Assembly: GCA_021780105.1 (NCBI GenBank) | Contig: JAJXZJ010000016.1 | Coordinates: 1 to 61,275, forward strand | DNA from: a bacterium | GTDB taxonomy: Bacteria > Verrucomicrobiota > Verrucomicrobiia > Limisphaerales > J093 | Length of the DNA stretch: 61,275 bases | Direction: 5' to 3' | In this document: piece after piece, positions 22,854 through 31,872 of the stretch | Layout: each line of letters opens with the position of its first letter | Position numbering within the stretch: the stretch's first letter is position 1 | Notes under the pieces: model-generated | Told to the model about the DNA's origin: nothing | Databases searched by the model: none | Seen by the model: only the letters and a program-made list of their open reading frames with translations | Position numbers and translations under genes: made by a program

Positions 22854-25800
22854 TCACCCGGCGAGCAACTCCTGGATTTCGTTCCAATCGAGCGCCTCGG
22901 CGAGCGATTCCTCGCCCAGCAACGCCGCGAGCGTCGCCCGCTTGCGCTCCTGCAGGCGCAGGATTTTTTCCTCCACGGTGCCGCGGGTGATGAGCTTGTA
23001 GCTGGTCACCACGCGGGTCTGGCCGATCCGGTGCGCGCGGTCCGTGGCCTGTGCCTCGACCGCCGGGTTCCACCACGGATCGAAGTGAACCACCGTGTCG
23101 GCGGCGGTGAGGTTCAGTCCGGTGCCGCCGGCCTTGAGGCTGATGAGAAACACCGGCACGTCGGCACGCGTCTGAAAACGGCGCACGACGCCGGCGCGGT
23201 CCGTCGTCGCGCCGTCGAGGTAACAAAACTCCACACCGTTGGCGGCGAGCCGCTCGCGCAACAGCGCCAGCATCGTCGTGAACTGGCTGAACACCAGCGC
23301 GCGGTGCCCGCCGTCGAGAATTTCTTCGAGCAATTCGCCGAACAGTTCCAGCTTGCCGGACGCACCTTCTGGCGGCACGTCAGGCAAATTGAGCAGCCGC
23401 AGATCGCAGCACGCCTGCCGCAGCCGCAGCAGCGTGGTGAGCACGACCATCCGGCTTTTCGCCAGCCCCTGCGTGCCGACGGCGTCGAGCACTTCGCGGC
23501 GGCCGGCGTCGAGCAACTGGCGATACACGGCGGCCTGCTCCGGCGTCAAATCGCAGAGCGAAATTTGCTCCAGCTTCGCCGGCAGGTCGGTGGCCACCTC
23601 GCGTTTCAGGCGGCGCAACAGAAACGGTCGCACGCGCCGGGCGAGCCGGGCCTGCGCGGCTTCATCGCGGTCACGCGCGATCGGCACTTCGTAGCGTTCG
23701 CGAAAATCCTTTGCCGCGCCGAGATAGCCAGGCATGAGAAAGTCGAAGATGGACCACAGGTCGAGGACGGAATTTTCCAGCGGCGTGCCGGTGAGCACGA
23801 GCCGGTGGCGCGAGCGGATCGCCTTCACCGCCTGCGCGTTTTGCGTCGCCCGGTTCTTGATGTGCTGCGCCTCGTCGAGGATGACGGTGTCGAACTCGAG
23901 AGCGCGATACTGCTCCGCATCACGCCGGATGAGCGCATAGCTGGTGACCACGAGATCGTGCTGCGGAATCCCGGCGAATCGCGCGTGGCGTTCCGGCCCG
24001 TGCAGCGCGAGCACGCGCAGTTGCGGCGTGAATTTCGCCGCCTCGGCGACCCAGTTGTGGACGAGGCTTGTGGGGCAAACGACCAGACTCGGCGCGGCAG
24101 ACTGGCTCTGCAGCAGCGCCAACACTTGCACGGTTTTGCCGAGGCCCATTTCGTCGGCCAGAATGCCGCCGAAGCCGTTTCGCCGCAGGAACGCGAGCCA
24201 CGCGACGCCGTGCTGCTGGTAGGGCCGGAGCACGTTCGCCAGATCGCCGAGCGGCGGACAATCGAGGCGCGCGTCACCACCCTGCTGGCGCACGCGTTCC
24301 TGCCAGGCGGCCGGCGCCTGCACCTGCCAGCCGGGTTGAGCGCGCAACGTGGCATCGAGGAAACCGGCCTGCGCGGCGGCGATGCGATGAACGCCGGCCT
24401 GCTGCGCCGGCTCGCAGTCGAGCAGCACCTGCTGGAGTTCCTCGACCGCGCCGGTGTCCAGCAGGGCGATGCGGCCGTTGCGTAGTCGCGTGTGGCTCTG
24501 GCCGGAGAGAATGAGCCGCTGAATGTCCGCCGCGGAAAACCGCTCGCCGCCGGCTGACGCAAAACCAAGCTGCAGGTCGAACCACTGCTCGCCCGCCGGC
24601 GCGACGCGGAACGCCGGCTCGATGCGTTCCAACTTCGTGGCCGTGCTGCGTTCGAGCCGCTCTTCCAGCGTCACCGTCCACTCACGTTGCAGCCGCGGAA
24701 ACTCGCGCGCGAAAAAATTCAGCACCGCGTTTTCGCCGGCCAGCCGGCAATGCCCGGCGACGTCCGGCGCGCTGAAACCGGCCCGCAGCAACCGTGCCAC
24801 GGCCGCCTGTTCGGCCGCGAAATCGCGGGCCGAATAGCGCGTGGGCGACGCGGCGTCCGGCAGCCACGGCGGCTCATCGGGTGCGAGTTTGCCCGGCGTG
24901 CAAAGCCGGTCGCCGTAGGCGCAGCGCAGCGTGGCGTCGAGCTGCGCCAGGCCGCCTTTCAGCGCGAGTTGGAAGCGCGGCGTCAGCGGCTGGAGCGTGA
25001 AGTCCTCGATCTGGAAATTTGCGGTCACGTCGGCGCCGGCGCACAGGGCGGGCCAGTCCTGGTTCAGAAACACAGGCACCTGTGGCCGCGCCAGGCGCAC
25101 CGGCCCGCGCAGCAGTTCGTGGCAGGCGGGCGGCAGGCCGATCGGCGCCAGCGTGTCGCCGCGCAGCGCCCAGGCGGTGTCGCCGGTGGTGAGCATGGCC
25201 GGCGCGGGGCCGGGGAGCCGAAGCGTGATTTCGCCGTTGGTTTCGAGCGTTGCCCGCACGATCAGGCGCAGTGGCGCCGCGACGACGTTGAGCGGCTGGT
25301 TGCGGCCAAGCGTGAGGCGCGGATGGCCGACCAACCGCGGCAGGAGCCGGCCGAAGCCGGTCGCCGGCAGCAGCACCATGCCGGGCGGTTCGCCGGCGAG
25401 ATCCTCAAGCAGGTCGAGCAACGCCGCGTCTTCCGGCGCCAGCGCGAAGGGCGTGGTGAGCGGCAGCGTGTTCAGCGGCGTCCGGCCCCGGCGCCACGCT
25501 GCCTCGATGACCAGCATGACTTTGCCCTTCACGAGTGCGGCGGCGAAGTTCGGCGGCAGGATGACGTGGAGTTCGAGCGGTTCGCCGTCGTCCACGGTGG
25601 CGGCGCGTTGCAGTTTTTTGCCGGCGGGCGCCGGCGGTTTGGGCGTTGTCGCGGCGGCAGCGGCTGGCGGTGGTTTTTGCCGGTCGGCGATGACCTGCAA
25701 ACCGACGGCGACCGCATGGGCGCAGATGATGCCATCCCGGCGCGCCTGCCGGCAGGGGCAGAGATTGTCCACGTTCACGGCGTCGTGAATGACAAGACCG

Positions 25801-25964
25801 GTGCGCAACGTGGCACCCGCGTCCTGCACCAGGCCGGTCAGCCGCGGCGGCGCCCAGGTGGCCTCGCGGACGCGGCCGGTGGCGACCAGGCCGCGGGCCT
25901 GTTTGACGGCGTTCCAGCCGGCAACACGGGCGAGCAGTTCAGCGGTGAGATCAACGGCGCTCAT
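22854..25964 (-). CDS. SNF2-family helicase/ATPase with SWIM zinc finger
   Basis: The 1036-residue product has a SWIM motif near residues 70-95 (Leu-Cys-Pro-Cys-Arg...Ile-Ile-Cys-Ala-His), a long middle domain, then an SNF2 ATPase. The ATPase shows Asp-Glu-Met-Gly-Leu-Gly-Lys-Thr, Asp-Glu-Ala-Gln-His-Ile-Lys-Asn and Thr-Gly-Thr-Pro-Leu-Glu-Asn, and near the end Asp-Arg-Ala-His-Arg-Ile-Gly-Gln. Bacterial SNF2 proteins with SWIM fingers probably move along DNA or RNA polymerase-bound DNA; the exact role is unknown. It has the usual length for this group and stands 81 bp upstream of radC on the same strand. Confidence 0.92.
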   Translation of the reverse strand: MSAVDLTAELLARVAGWNAVKQARGLVATGRVREATWAPPRLTGLVQDAGATLRTGLVIHDAVNVDNLCPCRQARRDGIICAHAVAVGLQVIADRQKPPPAAAAATTPKPPAPAGKKLQRAATVDDGEPLELHVILPPNFAAALVKGKVMLVIEAAWRRGRTPLNTLPLTTPFALAPEDAALLDLLEDLAGEPPGMVLLPATGFGRLLPRLVGHPRLTLGRNQPLNVVAAPLRLIVRATLETNGEITLRLPGPAPAMLTTGDTAWALRGDTLAPIGLPPACHELLRGPVRLARPQVPVFLNQDWPALCAGADVTANFQIEDFTLQPLTPRFQLALKGGLAQLDATLRCAYGDRLCTPGKLAPDEPPWLPDAASPTRYSARDFAAEQAAVARLLRAGFSAPDVAGHCRLAGENAVLNFFAREFPRLQREWTVTLEERLERSTATKLERIEPAFRVAPAGEQWFDLQLGFASAGGERFSAADIQRLILSGQSHTRLRNGRIALLDTGAVEELQQVLLDCEPAQQAGVHRIAAAQAGFLDATLRAQPGWQVQAPAAWQERVRQQGGDARLDCPPLGDLANVLRPYQQHGVAWLAFLRRNGFGGILADEMGLGKTVQVLALLQSQSAAPSLVVCPTSLVHNWVAEAAKFTPQLRVLALHGPERHARFAGIPQHDLVVTSYALIRRDAEQYRALEFDTVILDEAQHIKNRATQNAQAVKAIRSRHRLVLTGTPLENSVLDLWSIFDFLMPGYLGAAKDFRERYEVPIARDRDEAAQARLARRVRPFLLRRLKREVATDLPAKLEQISLCDLTPEQAAVYRQLLDAGRREVLDAVGTQGLAKSRMVVLTTLLRLRQACCDLRLLNLPDVPPEGASGKLELFGELLEEILDGGHRALVFSQFTTMLALLRERLAANGVEFCYLDGATTDRAGVVRRFQTRADVPVFLISLKAGGTGLNLTAADTVVHFDPWWNPAVEAQATDRAHRIGQTRVVTSYKLITRGTVEEKILRLQERKRATLAALLGEESLAEALDWNEIQELLAG

Positions 25965-26016
25965 CGGGTGGGTTCAACCGGGGCAAATTCCGCGCGGCGC
26001 GGCCGCACCGGCACGT

Positions 26017-27417
26017 TCAGCCGCGGCAACCGAAGAGCTTGCGGTCCTTGATCATCCGGGCCACCTGGGGCGGAACCATGTCTTCCCAGCCGGCGTCGTT
26101 CTGCCGGAGGTGGGCGAGCACGTCGGGGGAAAAGATCGGCAGGCAGTCCGCGTGGATGTCACGCAAATCCTGAATGAAATGGTTTTGCAGCAGGTAGGCG
26201 TGCAGCGGGCGGAGGTGCGGGGCGAGGGGCATGGTCCCGGCCGTGAGCAGCAGCCCCGCGGCGGGGTCGCGGAAGGGATAGATGTAGAGCTTGAGGTCGT
26301 TTTTGAACAGCCGGCCGAAGGATTCCAGGATGCCGCCTTCGAGATCGGCATAGTATTTTTCCTCGAAGATTTCCTGGAGCGTCGGCACGCCCATGACGAT
26401 GCCGATCTTCTGTTTCGTGTAGCGGAACAGGTGCGCGGCCAGGCGATGGAACTCGCCGTAGTTGGAGATGAGCACGGTCTGGCCGAGCGCGCCGAGCGTG
26501 TCCACGCGGTCGAGGAAATCCTTGTGGTCAATGACGCCGCCTTCGGAAAGGTTTTTGAGCGTCATTTCCATGAGAACGACGACCTCGTCCGCACGCACCT
26601 GCGGCTCGCGCAGAAACTCGGCGCGGGCGCATTCAAGCATGTCCACGGTGGCACGGGTGACGGGGCGGAACCGGCCGCGTTCGACGAGGATGGATTTCTT
26701 GTAGAGCACCTCGGCGGCCTGCACGACCTCGCCGCTGGCGGTGAACATCGCGGCGTTGGTCATGCCCTGCTGGACGAGTTGCAGGGCCAGGAGGCGGTTG
26801 TCCACGGCGGCGAAGTCCGGGCCGGAGAACTTGACCATGTCCACCTCGACGCGCTCCGGGCTGAGATTGTCCATCAGCGCGGGGAGGAGGTGCTCGGGTT
26901 GGTCGTAAAGGTGGAGGGCGGCGAAGACGAGGTTCACGCCCATGATGCCCAGCGCCTCCTGCTGGAGCACGTTTTCGCGGTCGTGCATCCGCACGTGGAT
27001 GATGATCTCGCACGGCGGGGCGAGCGGCCGGGTCTGGAAGCGGATGCCCATCCAACCGTGCCAGTCGTCGCTGCGCGAATAGCTGCGCGCGGCCACGGTG
27101 TCGGCGAAGACGAAGAAGCGCGTGGTGGCGCCGCGTTTGATCTGGAGCCGCTCGCGCTGGAGGTCGTATTCATAGCCGAGCATCCGGTCCAGCCGCTGGC
27201 GGCTGACGTAGCGTTCGCACGGGCCGTAAATCGCGTCGCTCACCGTCATGTCGTAGGCGGAGATCGTCTTGGCGATGGTGCCGGCGGCGCCACCGACCCG
27301 GAAGAACCACCGGGCCACCTCCTGCCCCGCACCGATCTCGGCGAACGCGCCGTAGGTGGAGGCGTCGAGGTTGATCTGTAACGCCTTCTCGTGGGTGCTG
27401 GGCACGGTGCGGTTCAT
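26017..27417 (-). CDS. Conserved hypothetical protein (about 466 residues)
   Basis: A cytosolic-looking protein with no signal peptide or membrane helix. The start Met-Asn-Arg-Thr-Val-Pro-Ser-Thr-His-Glu-Lys-Ala is followed by Phe-Ala-Glu-Ile-Gly-Ala-Gly-Gln-Glu-Val-Ala-Arg-Trp-Phe-Phe and Ser-Ala-Tyr-Asp-Met. Proteins with this beginning occur in several phyla, and I have seen them labelled with unrelated functions (TonB receptor, nicotinate enzyme), which the sequence does not support. ATG 27417 is preferred over an upstream TTG. It is followed 27 bp away, in transcription order, by the SNF2 group and preceded by a DUF1232-like gene, all on one strand. Function unknown. Confidence 0.8.
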   Translation of the reverse strand: MNRTVPSTHEKALQINLDASTYGAFAEIGAGQEVARWFFRVGGAAGTIAKTISAYDMTVSDAIYGPCERYVSRQRLDRMLGYEYDLQRERLQIKRGATTRFFVFADTVAARSYSRSDDWHGWMGIRFQTRPLAPPCEIIIHVRMHDRENVLQQEALGIMGVNLVFAALHLYDQPEHLLPALMDNLSPERVEVDMVKFSGPDFAAVDNRLLALQLVQQGMTNAAMFTASGEVVQAAEVLYKKSILVERGRFRPVTRATVDMLECARAEFLREPQVRADEVVVLMEMTLKNLSEGGVIDHKDFLDRVDTLGALGQTVLISNYGEFHRLAAHLFRYTKQKIGIVMGVPTLQEIFEEKYYADLEGGILESFGRLFKNDLKLYIYPFRDPAAGLLLTAGTMPLAPHLRPLHAYLLQNHFIQDLRDIHADCLPIFSPDVLAHLRQNDAGWEDMVPPQVARMIKDRKLFGCRG

Positions 27418-27444
27418 GCGGACGGGCAACGGACCGGCGGCGGG

Positions 27445-27849
27445 CTACGGTTTGGTGGAAATGCGGTTCCACTCGACGCCGGTGGTGGCGGCGTATTTCG
27501 CGAAGGCGCTTTCATGCTGGATCAGCACGGCGCGAACGACGCTCGAGTCGTCAGCCCGGCCGATGTCGCCTTTGTAATCCGGGATCAGGTCCATCGGTTT
27601 ATGCCCGTAAGTGAGGGCAAACACCGCAGCCGCGAAGGCGCCATACGGCAACGCCTTGTAGGCACCCTCGGCGAAGTCCTCGACGGCGTCGGCAAGAAAT
27701 TGAAGCTGGGGCACGAGGTGCGGGTGGTTGGGCGCTTGAATCTGGGTAAACTCCGCCTTCCACATGGGCAGATGACGCATCACCTTTTCCACGACCTGCG
27801 GGGTGATCAGCGAGGCCCCGTGGTTGACATACTGAACGATTTCAGACAT
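27445..27849 (-). CDS. DUF1232-like small protein
   Basis: A 134-residue product. The N-terminal 70 residues are mixed helical; the C-terminal part carries Phe-Ala-Leu-Thr-Tyr-Gly-His-Lys-Pro-Met-Asp-Leu-Ile-Pro-Asp-Tyr, the DUF1232 (YkvA) signature Asp-Leu-Ile-Pro-Asp with a hydrophobic stretch before it. DUF1232 proteins are small, probably membrane-associated and of unknown function. The gene lies 27 bp upstream of the 26017-27417 gene on the same strand, so the two are likely co-transcribed. Confidence 0.7.
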   Translation of the reverse strand: MSEIVQYVNHGASLITPQVVEKVMRHLPMWKAEFTQIQAPNHPHLVPQLQFLADAVEDFAEGAYKALPYGAFAAAVFALTYGHKPMDLIPDYKGDIGRADDSSVVRAVLIQHESAFAKYAATTGVEWNRISTKP

Positions 27850-27901
27850 GCGCGCGAGGCTAGCAGCGCGGCCGGGGCGTTGAAAGCGGAAAGCAGCAGC
27901 C

Positions 27902-29839
27902 TCACTTCGCCGCGGTCGCTGCCGGCGCAACGCCCGTCGCGGGAACGTGACCCAGCAACTCGGCGAGGTTGTAATGCGTGAAGCGGCAGGCGCTGGCGAC
28001 GTTCTTGGCGTCGGCATTCGCCACCCAGAAGTCCAGCGTCTCCGGCGCAAACAGCACCGAGTGCAGGTTCGACGTCATGCAGACCGGCCGGTCCATCAGA
28101 TGCCGCGCGCCGTCGGCGTCGAGCTTGCCGTATTCCGCCTGCACGCGCCGGGCCAGTTCTTCATAGCGGTCACCGGCGCTCATCAACACCGCGTCCGGAA
28201 TGGCGTGCGGCAGCCGCGGATGCGCCTGGCCGGGATGAATCACTTCGAACGTCGTCGGCGTGGCCGCGATGCCCGCCGCGCGCTTCGTGTTGCCGTCGGA
28301 GATGACGTAGTAATACTCACAAGTTCGCGGACCCTTGCGCATGAGGTCCACGGCCTCGTCGAGCGTCGCCGCCTTTTCCATGACGTCGCGGACGAGCTGC
28401 GCCATCGGTTTGCCATCCCAGTTGCCCTCGCCGCGTCCGCCCATTTCACCGATGGAAATGTGCTTCTCGTTCATGGCCGTGACCGAGCCGATGAATCCCG
28501 CGTAGCTGATGTTCACCCACGCGTAACCGTGGTCCGGCTGGCTGACGATGACCACCGCGTTCGGCTCCAGGCCCACGCCGCGCATGTAATCCAGAATCCG
28601 CCCGTGATACATCCGGCCGTCCACCGTGGCGCGGCCGAACACCGAGAAGCCGCTGCAATGAAACAGCTCCGGGAAGAAGTTCGCCAGCCGCACCTCCTGC
28701 TTGTCGAGGTTGGCCGCCAGCGCCATCGCGTCCATTTCTCTCAGGTAGCGCTCGTCAATAAACGGCGTGATCCGCCGCTGCGCCTCCTCGACCTCGCCGA
28801 AAAACCACCGGCCCTTCTCAAAGGAACTGCCCACGCCCACGCCGTAGAGGACCTTGTCCACGAGATCGCGCACCTGCTTTCGCATCAGCGTTCCCTGCTG
28901 CCGGCCCATGTCCTCCGGCGTGCCTTTCAGGAACAAAACCTTCGTGCCGTCGAAATCCTCCAGCCGGCCCGCGCCCTCCGTGGCAATCACCTTCCGCTCG
29001 CCGGTCGCCGGCCCAAGCGTGGATATCTTCTCGGTCAACAACGACCACGCGGCCGGCAGGAACCGCCGCAGATGCGCCAGTGCGACCGTCTCCACCTTCG
29101 CGTCCGCCGGCGCGTTCATCCGCCACTTCGCTTCCGGCCACGGCTCGCCGACGGCGAGCTTCTGGAATTCCACCGTCACCGCGAGGTTCTTGTCGTTCGC
29201 CACGCTGAGGCGCGCCGGCAGGCCGTCGGTTTCCCGCGCCCAGAGGGTCAACGTGCCGTTGGGCAGGTTCAGCGCGTCGCGCGCCTGCGGCAGCGGCGTG
29301 CCGCGCACGACATGACAGTTCACACCGTCCACGGTTTCATCAGGCAACGCCTCGACCTGGAACAACAGCGGCAGCACGAGCAACTGCGCCTTTGGCAACG
29401 GCAGCGTCACCGGCGCCAGCGGCGTGGTGTCAAAGGAGTCCGGCTCGGCGGTGAATCGCGGCACATTCGTCGCCCCGACAAGGCCGAAGTTTTTCTGCGG
29501 CGCAAAAATCCAGAGCTGCTGGCCGTCGCGGCCCAGCACCAGCGACCGGCCTTCCACGTCGCCGGCCACGCGCAGTTTGTCCGGCGCCTGGAAAGCAACC
29601 TCCACGGCATGGCCGGCCAGCGACTTCACGTCGCCGTCGGCGGCGATGACCTTCACCGTGGCCGACAGCGTCTGCGGTTCGGCGTTGGTGGCCGGTTCGA
29701 TGAGGTTGACGAGCTTGCCGAGCGACAGCGCGAGGATTTCCTGCGGTGACGTTGCCGGCGCGGCGGCCGGCTGGCCGAGGACCGTCCAGACGGCGACCGC
29801 GACGGCCGCCAGCGGCATAAGAAAACGGGAGGTATTCAT
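27902..29839 (-). CDS. Exported C45-family NTN hydrolase fused to LolA-like domain
   Basis: A 645-residue protein. A signal peptide (residues 1-24) leads to a LolA/LppX-like domain (about 35-280) with beta strands such as Val-Glu-Val-Ala-Phe-Gln-Ala-Pro-Asp-Lys-Leu-Arg-Val. The C-terminal half (about 300-645) is a C45-type acyltransferase/peptidase. Phe-His-Cys-Ser-Gly-Phe-Ser-Val-Phe-Gly would supply the N-terminal nucleophile Cys after autocleavage, and Gly-Arg-Ile-Leu-Asp-Tyr follows. Substrates may be beta-lactams, N-acyl amides or lipids; the lipoprotein-carrier-like domain suggests a lipid-linked substrate, which is inference. It is alone on this strand with 52 bp to the DUF1232 gene. 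Confidence 0.75.
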   Translation of the reverse strand: MNTSRFLMPLAAVAVAVWTVLGQPAAAPATSPQEILALSLGKLVNLIEPATNAEPQTLSATVKVIAADGDVKSLAGHAVEVAFQAPDKLRVAGDVEGRSLVLGRDGQQLWIFAPQKNFGLVGATNVPRFTAEPDSFDTTPLAPVTLPLPKAQLLVLPLLFQVEALPDETVDGVNCHVVRGTPLPQARDALNLPNGTLTLWARETDGLPARLSVANDKNLAVTVEFQKLAVGEPWPEAKWRMNAPADAKVETVALAHLRRFLPAAWSLLTEKISTLGPATGERKVIATEGAGRLEDFDGTKVLFLKGTPEDMGRQQGTLMRKQVRDLVDKVLYGVGVGSSFEKGRWFFGEVEEAQRRITPFIDERYLREMDAMALAANLDKQEVRLANFFPELFHCSGFSVFGRATVDGRMYHGRILDYMRGVGLEPNAVVIVSQPDHGYAWVNISYAGFIGSVTAMNEKHISIGEMGGRGEGNWDGKPMAQLVRDVMEKAATLDEAVDLMRKGPRTCEYYYVISDGNTKRAAGIAATPTTFEVIHPGQAHPRLPHAIPDAVLMSAGDRYEELARRVQAEYGKLDADGARHLMDRPVCMTSNLHSVLFAPETLDFWVANADAKNVASACRFTHYNLAELLGHVPATGVAPAATAAK

Positions 29840-29942
29840 GTTTCAAATCCCCGCCCCGATCCAAGGGCCGGGGTGACCATTGCCGGAAACCGTAGCGCAA
29901 TTCCGCGGGAGTGACGAGTCATTTCCGCGCCTTGGCCAGTTT

Positions 29943-30602
29943 CTAAGCCGGCCGCGGTTGGCGCGCGGCGCGCATCGCCGCGACGAACCGGGCGGCCATG
30001 CGTGTCAGCGCCGGCCAATCGCTGGCCGCAAGAATGGATTTCGTGATGAGCGAGGATCCGACGCCGACGGCCGCCGAACCGGCCTGGACGAACACGGCGA
30101 GCGTCTCCAAATCCACGCCGCCGGTGGGCACCATCCGCAGGTGAGGCATCGGCGCCCGCACCGCACGGATGAACGCCGGGCCGAGGACGTCGGCGGAAAA
30201 CACCTTCACGAAATCCGCGCCCGCTTCGTGGGCCGTTTGCGCCTCGGTCGCGGTGCCCGCGCCCAGCATCACGGGCTTGTCCGCGGCGTGCGCAATGGCC
30301 ACCAGTTCCGGCCGGCAGATTGGGCTGACGACGAATTCCGCGCCGGCCTGGATCACAGCGCGGGCGTCTGTGGCAGTGAGCACGCTGCCGGCGCCGACGA
30401 GCGCACGGTCGCCGAGGGCCGCGCGGACAGCGCGGATCGCCGACGGCGCGTCGGGAATCGTCAGCGTGACTTCGATGGCGATCACGCCGCCGGCCACGAG
30501 GGCTTCGGCCAGCGGCGGAACCTGTTCGGCGTGCTTCGTCCGCACCACGGCAATGACACCCGGTTCGGTGAGCCGGGCGATCGTGGCGTTGCGGGTCGGC
30601 AT
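29943..30602 (-). CDS. eda: KDPG/KHG aldolase (2-dehydro-3-deoxy-phosphogluconate aldolase)
   Basis: A 219-residue class I aldolase, full length. Signatures are Ile-Glu-Val-Thr-Leu-Thr (active-site Glu), Ala-Gly-Ala-Glu-Phe-Val-Val-Ser-Pro, and the Schiff-base Lys in Ala-Asp-Phe-Val-Lys-Val-Phe. It splits KDPG to pyruvate and glyceraldehyde-3-phosphate, or acts on KDGal-type acids. It lies 9 bp downstream of the sugar kinase (30612-31721) on the same strand, so both are likely in one operon with a sugar-acid or amino-sugar role. Confidence 0.88.
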   Translation of the reverse strand: MPTRNATIARLTEPGVIAVVRTKHAEQVPPLAEALVAGGVIAIEVTLTIPDAPSAIRAVRAALGDRALVGAGSVLTATDARAVIQAGAEFVVSPICRPELVAIAHAADKPVMLGAGTATEAQTAHEAGADFVKVFSADVLGPAFIRAVRAPMPHLRMVPTGGVDLETLAVFVQAGSAAVGVGSSLITKSILAASDWPALTRMAARFVAAMRAARQPRPA

Positions 30603-30611
30603 GGGCGCGCG

Positions 30612-31721
30612 TTAAATCTGGTCCACGAACTTCTGCATCGCCTCTTCCTGTTCGCGGATGGACTCGACCAGTTTGAACTGCGTGCGGCTGCGGTCGAGGT
30701 TGTGATCCGGGCGGTGGACGCGGAAGTAGGTGTCGCCCGCGAGGTAGTCGGCGAGGAAGCGGATGCCGATGGTGAAGGTGACGAGCCGGCCGGCAAAGGC
30801 GAGGTATTTCCGCTCGGCGGGCGTGAGGAAGCCGTTGGCCGCGGTGACGTAGCCACGCGCCAGCGACTCGAACATGGGCATTTGCATCCGCACTTGGTTC
30901 AGGTCCAGTTCGTCCTCCAGCGTGGGGCTGGTGGTGGTGCGAACCATGTCGCCGAAATCGTAGTGGATCAGGCCGGGCATGACGGTGTCCAGGTCCACGA
31001 CGCACATGGCATGGCCGGTTTCCCAGTCGAGCATCACGTTGTTGAATTTGGTGTCGTTGTGCGTGATCCGCTCGGGGACTTCGCCGCTGGCCAGGGCGTT
31101 CAACAAGGTGTCAATCCACGGTTCCTGCGCCAGGGCGAAGGCGATATCCTTCTCCGCAAACTTGGCGCGGTTGCAATGGTCGGCGGCGACGGCGCGTTGC
31201 AGGGCCTCGAAGCGTTTGCGGGTGTGATGGAAGTCCGGGATCGTTTCGTGCAGGCGCCCGCCGGGCAGATCCGCCAGCAGCGCCTGGAATTCGCCGAACG
31301 CGCGCCCGGCCTCGAACGCCTGGTGCGGGGTCTGCACCGCCTCAAACGACTGCACCCGCTCGACGAACACGAACGTCCGCCAGAACTCGCCGTCGCCGTC
31401 GCAGAAGAACGGCTTGCCGTCGTGGGTTGGGACCACCGTGATCGCGCGGCGGGTGGCCTGGCCGGTGCCTTGTTCCTTGAGCTTGCGCTGCAGGTGCGTG
31501 GTGACCCGCATGACATTCTCCATGACCTGCTCCGGGTTGCGGAACACCGTCTGGTTGACCTTTTGGTGAATGTAACGCACCAGCACGCCGCCCTGGTCGT
31601 AGGTGGCGGTGTAGGTTTCGTTGATGTGGCCGATTTTGCACGGCTCGGCGTGCAGAATCTGGCCGTAGATGCGGAATTGCTGGGAGATTTCCTGCAAATG
31701 TTGTTCCCGATACAGTGGCAT
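30612..31721 (-). CDS. APH-fold sugar kinase (N-acetylhexosamine 1-kinase-like)
   Basis: A 369-residue protein with the aminoglycoside-phosphotransferase kinase fold: Ile-Gly-His-Ile-Asn-Glu-Thr-Tyr near the start, the catalytic loop Ile-Thr-His-Asn-Asp-Thr-Lys-Phe-Asn-Asn, and Val-Val-Asp-Leu-Asp-Thr-Val as the metal site. The nearest group I know is NahK, which phosphorylates GlcNAc/GalNAc at C1. That fits the neighbouring ROK and PIG-L deacetylase genes. ATG 31719-31721 opens the family-like part; frames farther upstream lack similarity. The substrate is inference. Confidence 0.75.
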   Translation of the reverse strand: MPLYREQHLQEISQQFRIYGQILHAEPCKIGHINETYTATYDQGGVLVRYIHQKVNQTVFRNPEQVMENVMRVTTHLQRKLKEQGTGQATRRAITVVPTHDGKPFFCDGDGEFWRTFVFVERVQSFEAVQTPHQAFEAGRAFGEFQALLADLPGGRLHETIPDFHHTRKRFEALQRAVAADHCNRAKFAEKDIAFALAQEPWIDTLLNALASGEVPERITHNDTKFNNVMLDWETGHAMCVVDLDTVMPGLIHYDFGDMVRTTTSPTLEDELDLNQVRMQMPMFESLARGYVTAANGFLTPAERKYLAFAGRLVTFTIGIRFLADYLAGDTYFRVHRPDHNLDRSRTQFKLVESIREQEEAMQKFVDQI

Positions 31722-31872
31722 GGCGGCTGGATGGCGGTTGCGGTTAACGATGTTCAGCGCACAGATTGCATTGGCTTGGCCGAGACGGGAGAAGAAATAA
31801 GCGCGGACCGGCGGCGTAACAAGTCCATTTTCGACTTTTCCTCGTCCTTGGCTCGTGAACAGAATTCGCCTC

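Noticed and set aside
27947..29749. Long plus-strand open frame opposite the C45 hydrolase
   Set aside because: Arg/His-rich antisense of a gene with recognisable signal peptide and active-site motifs.
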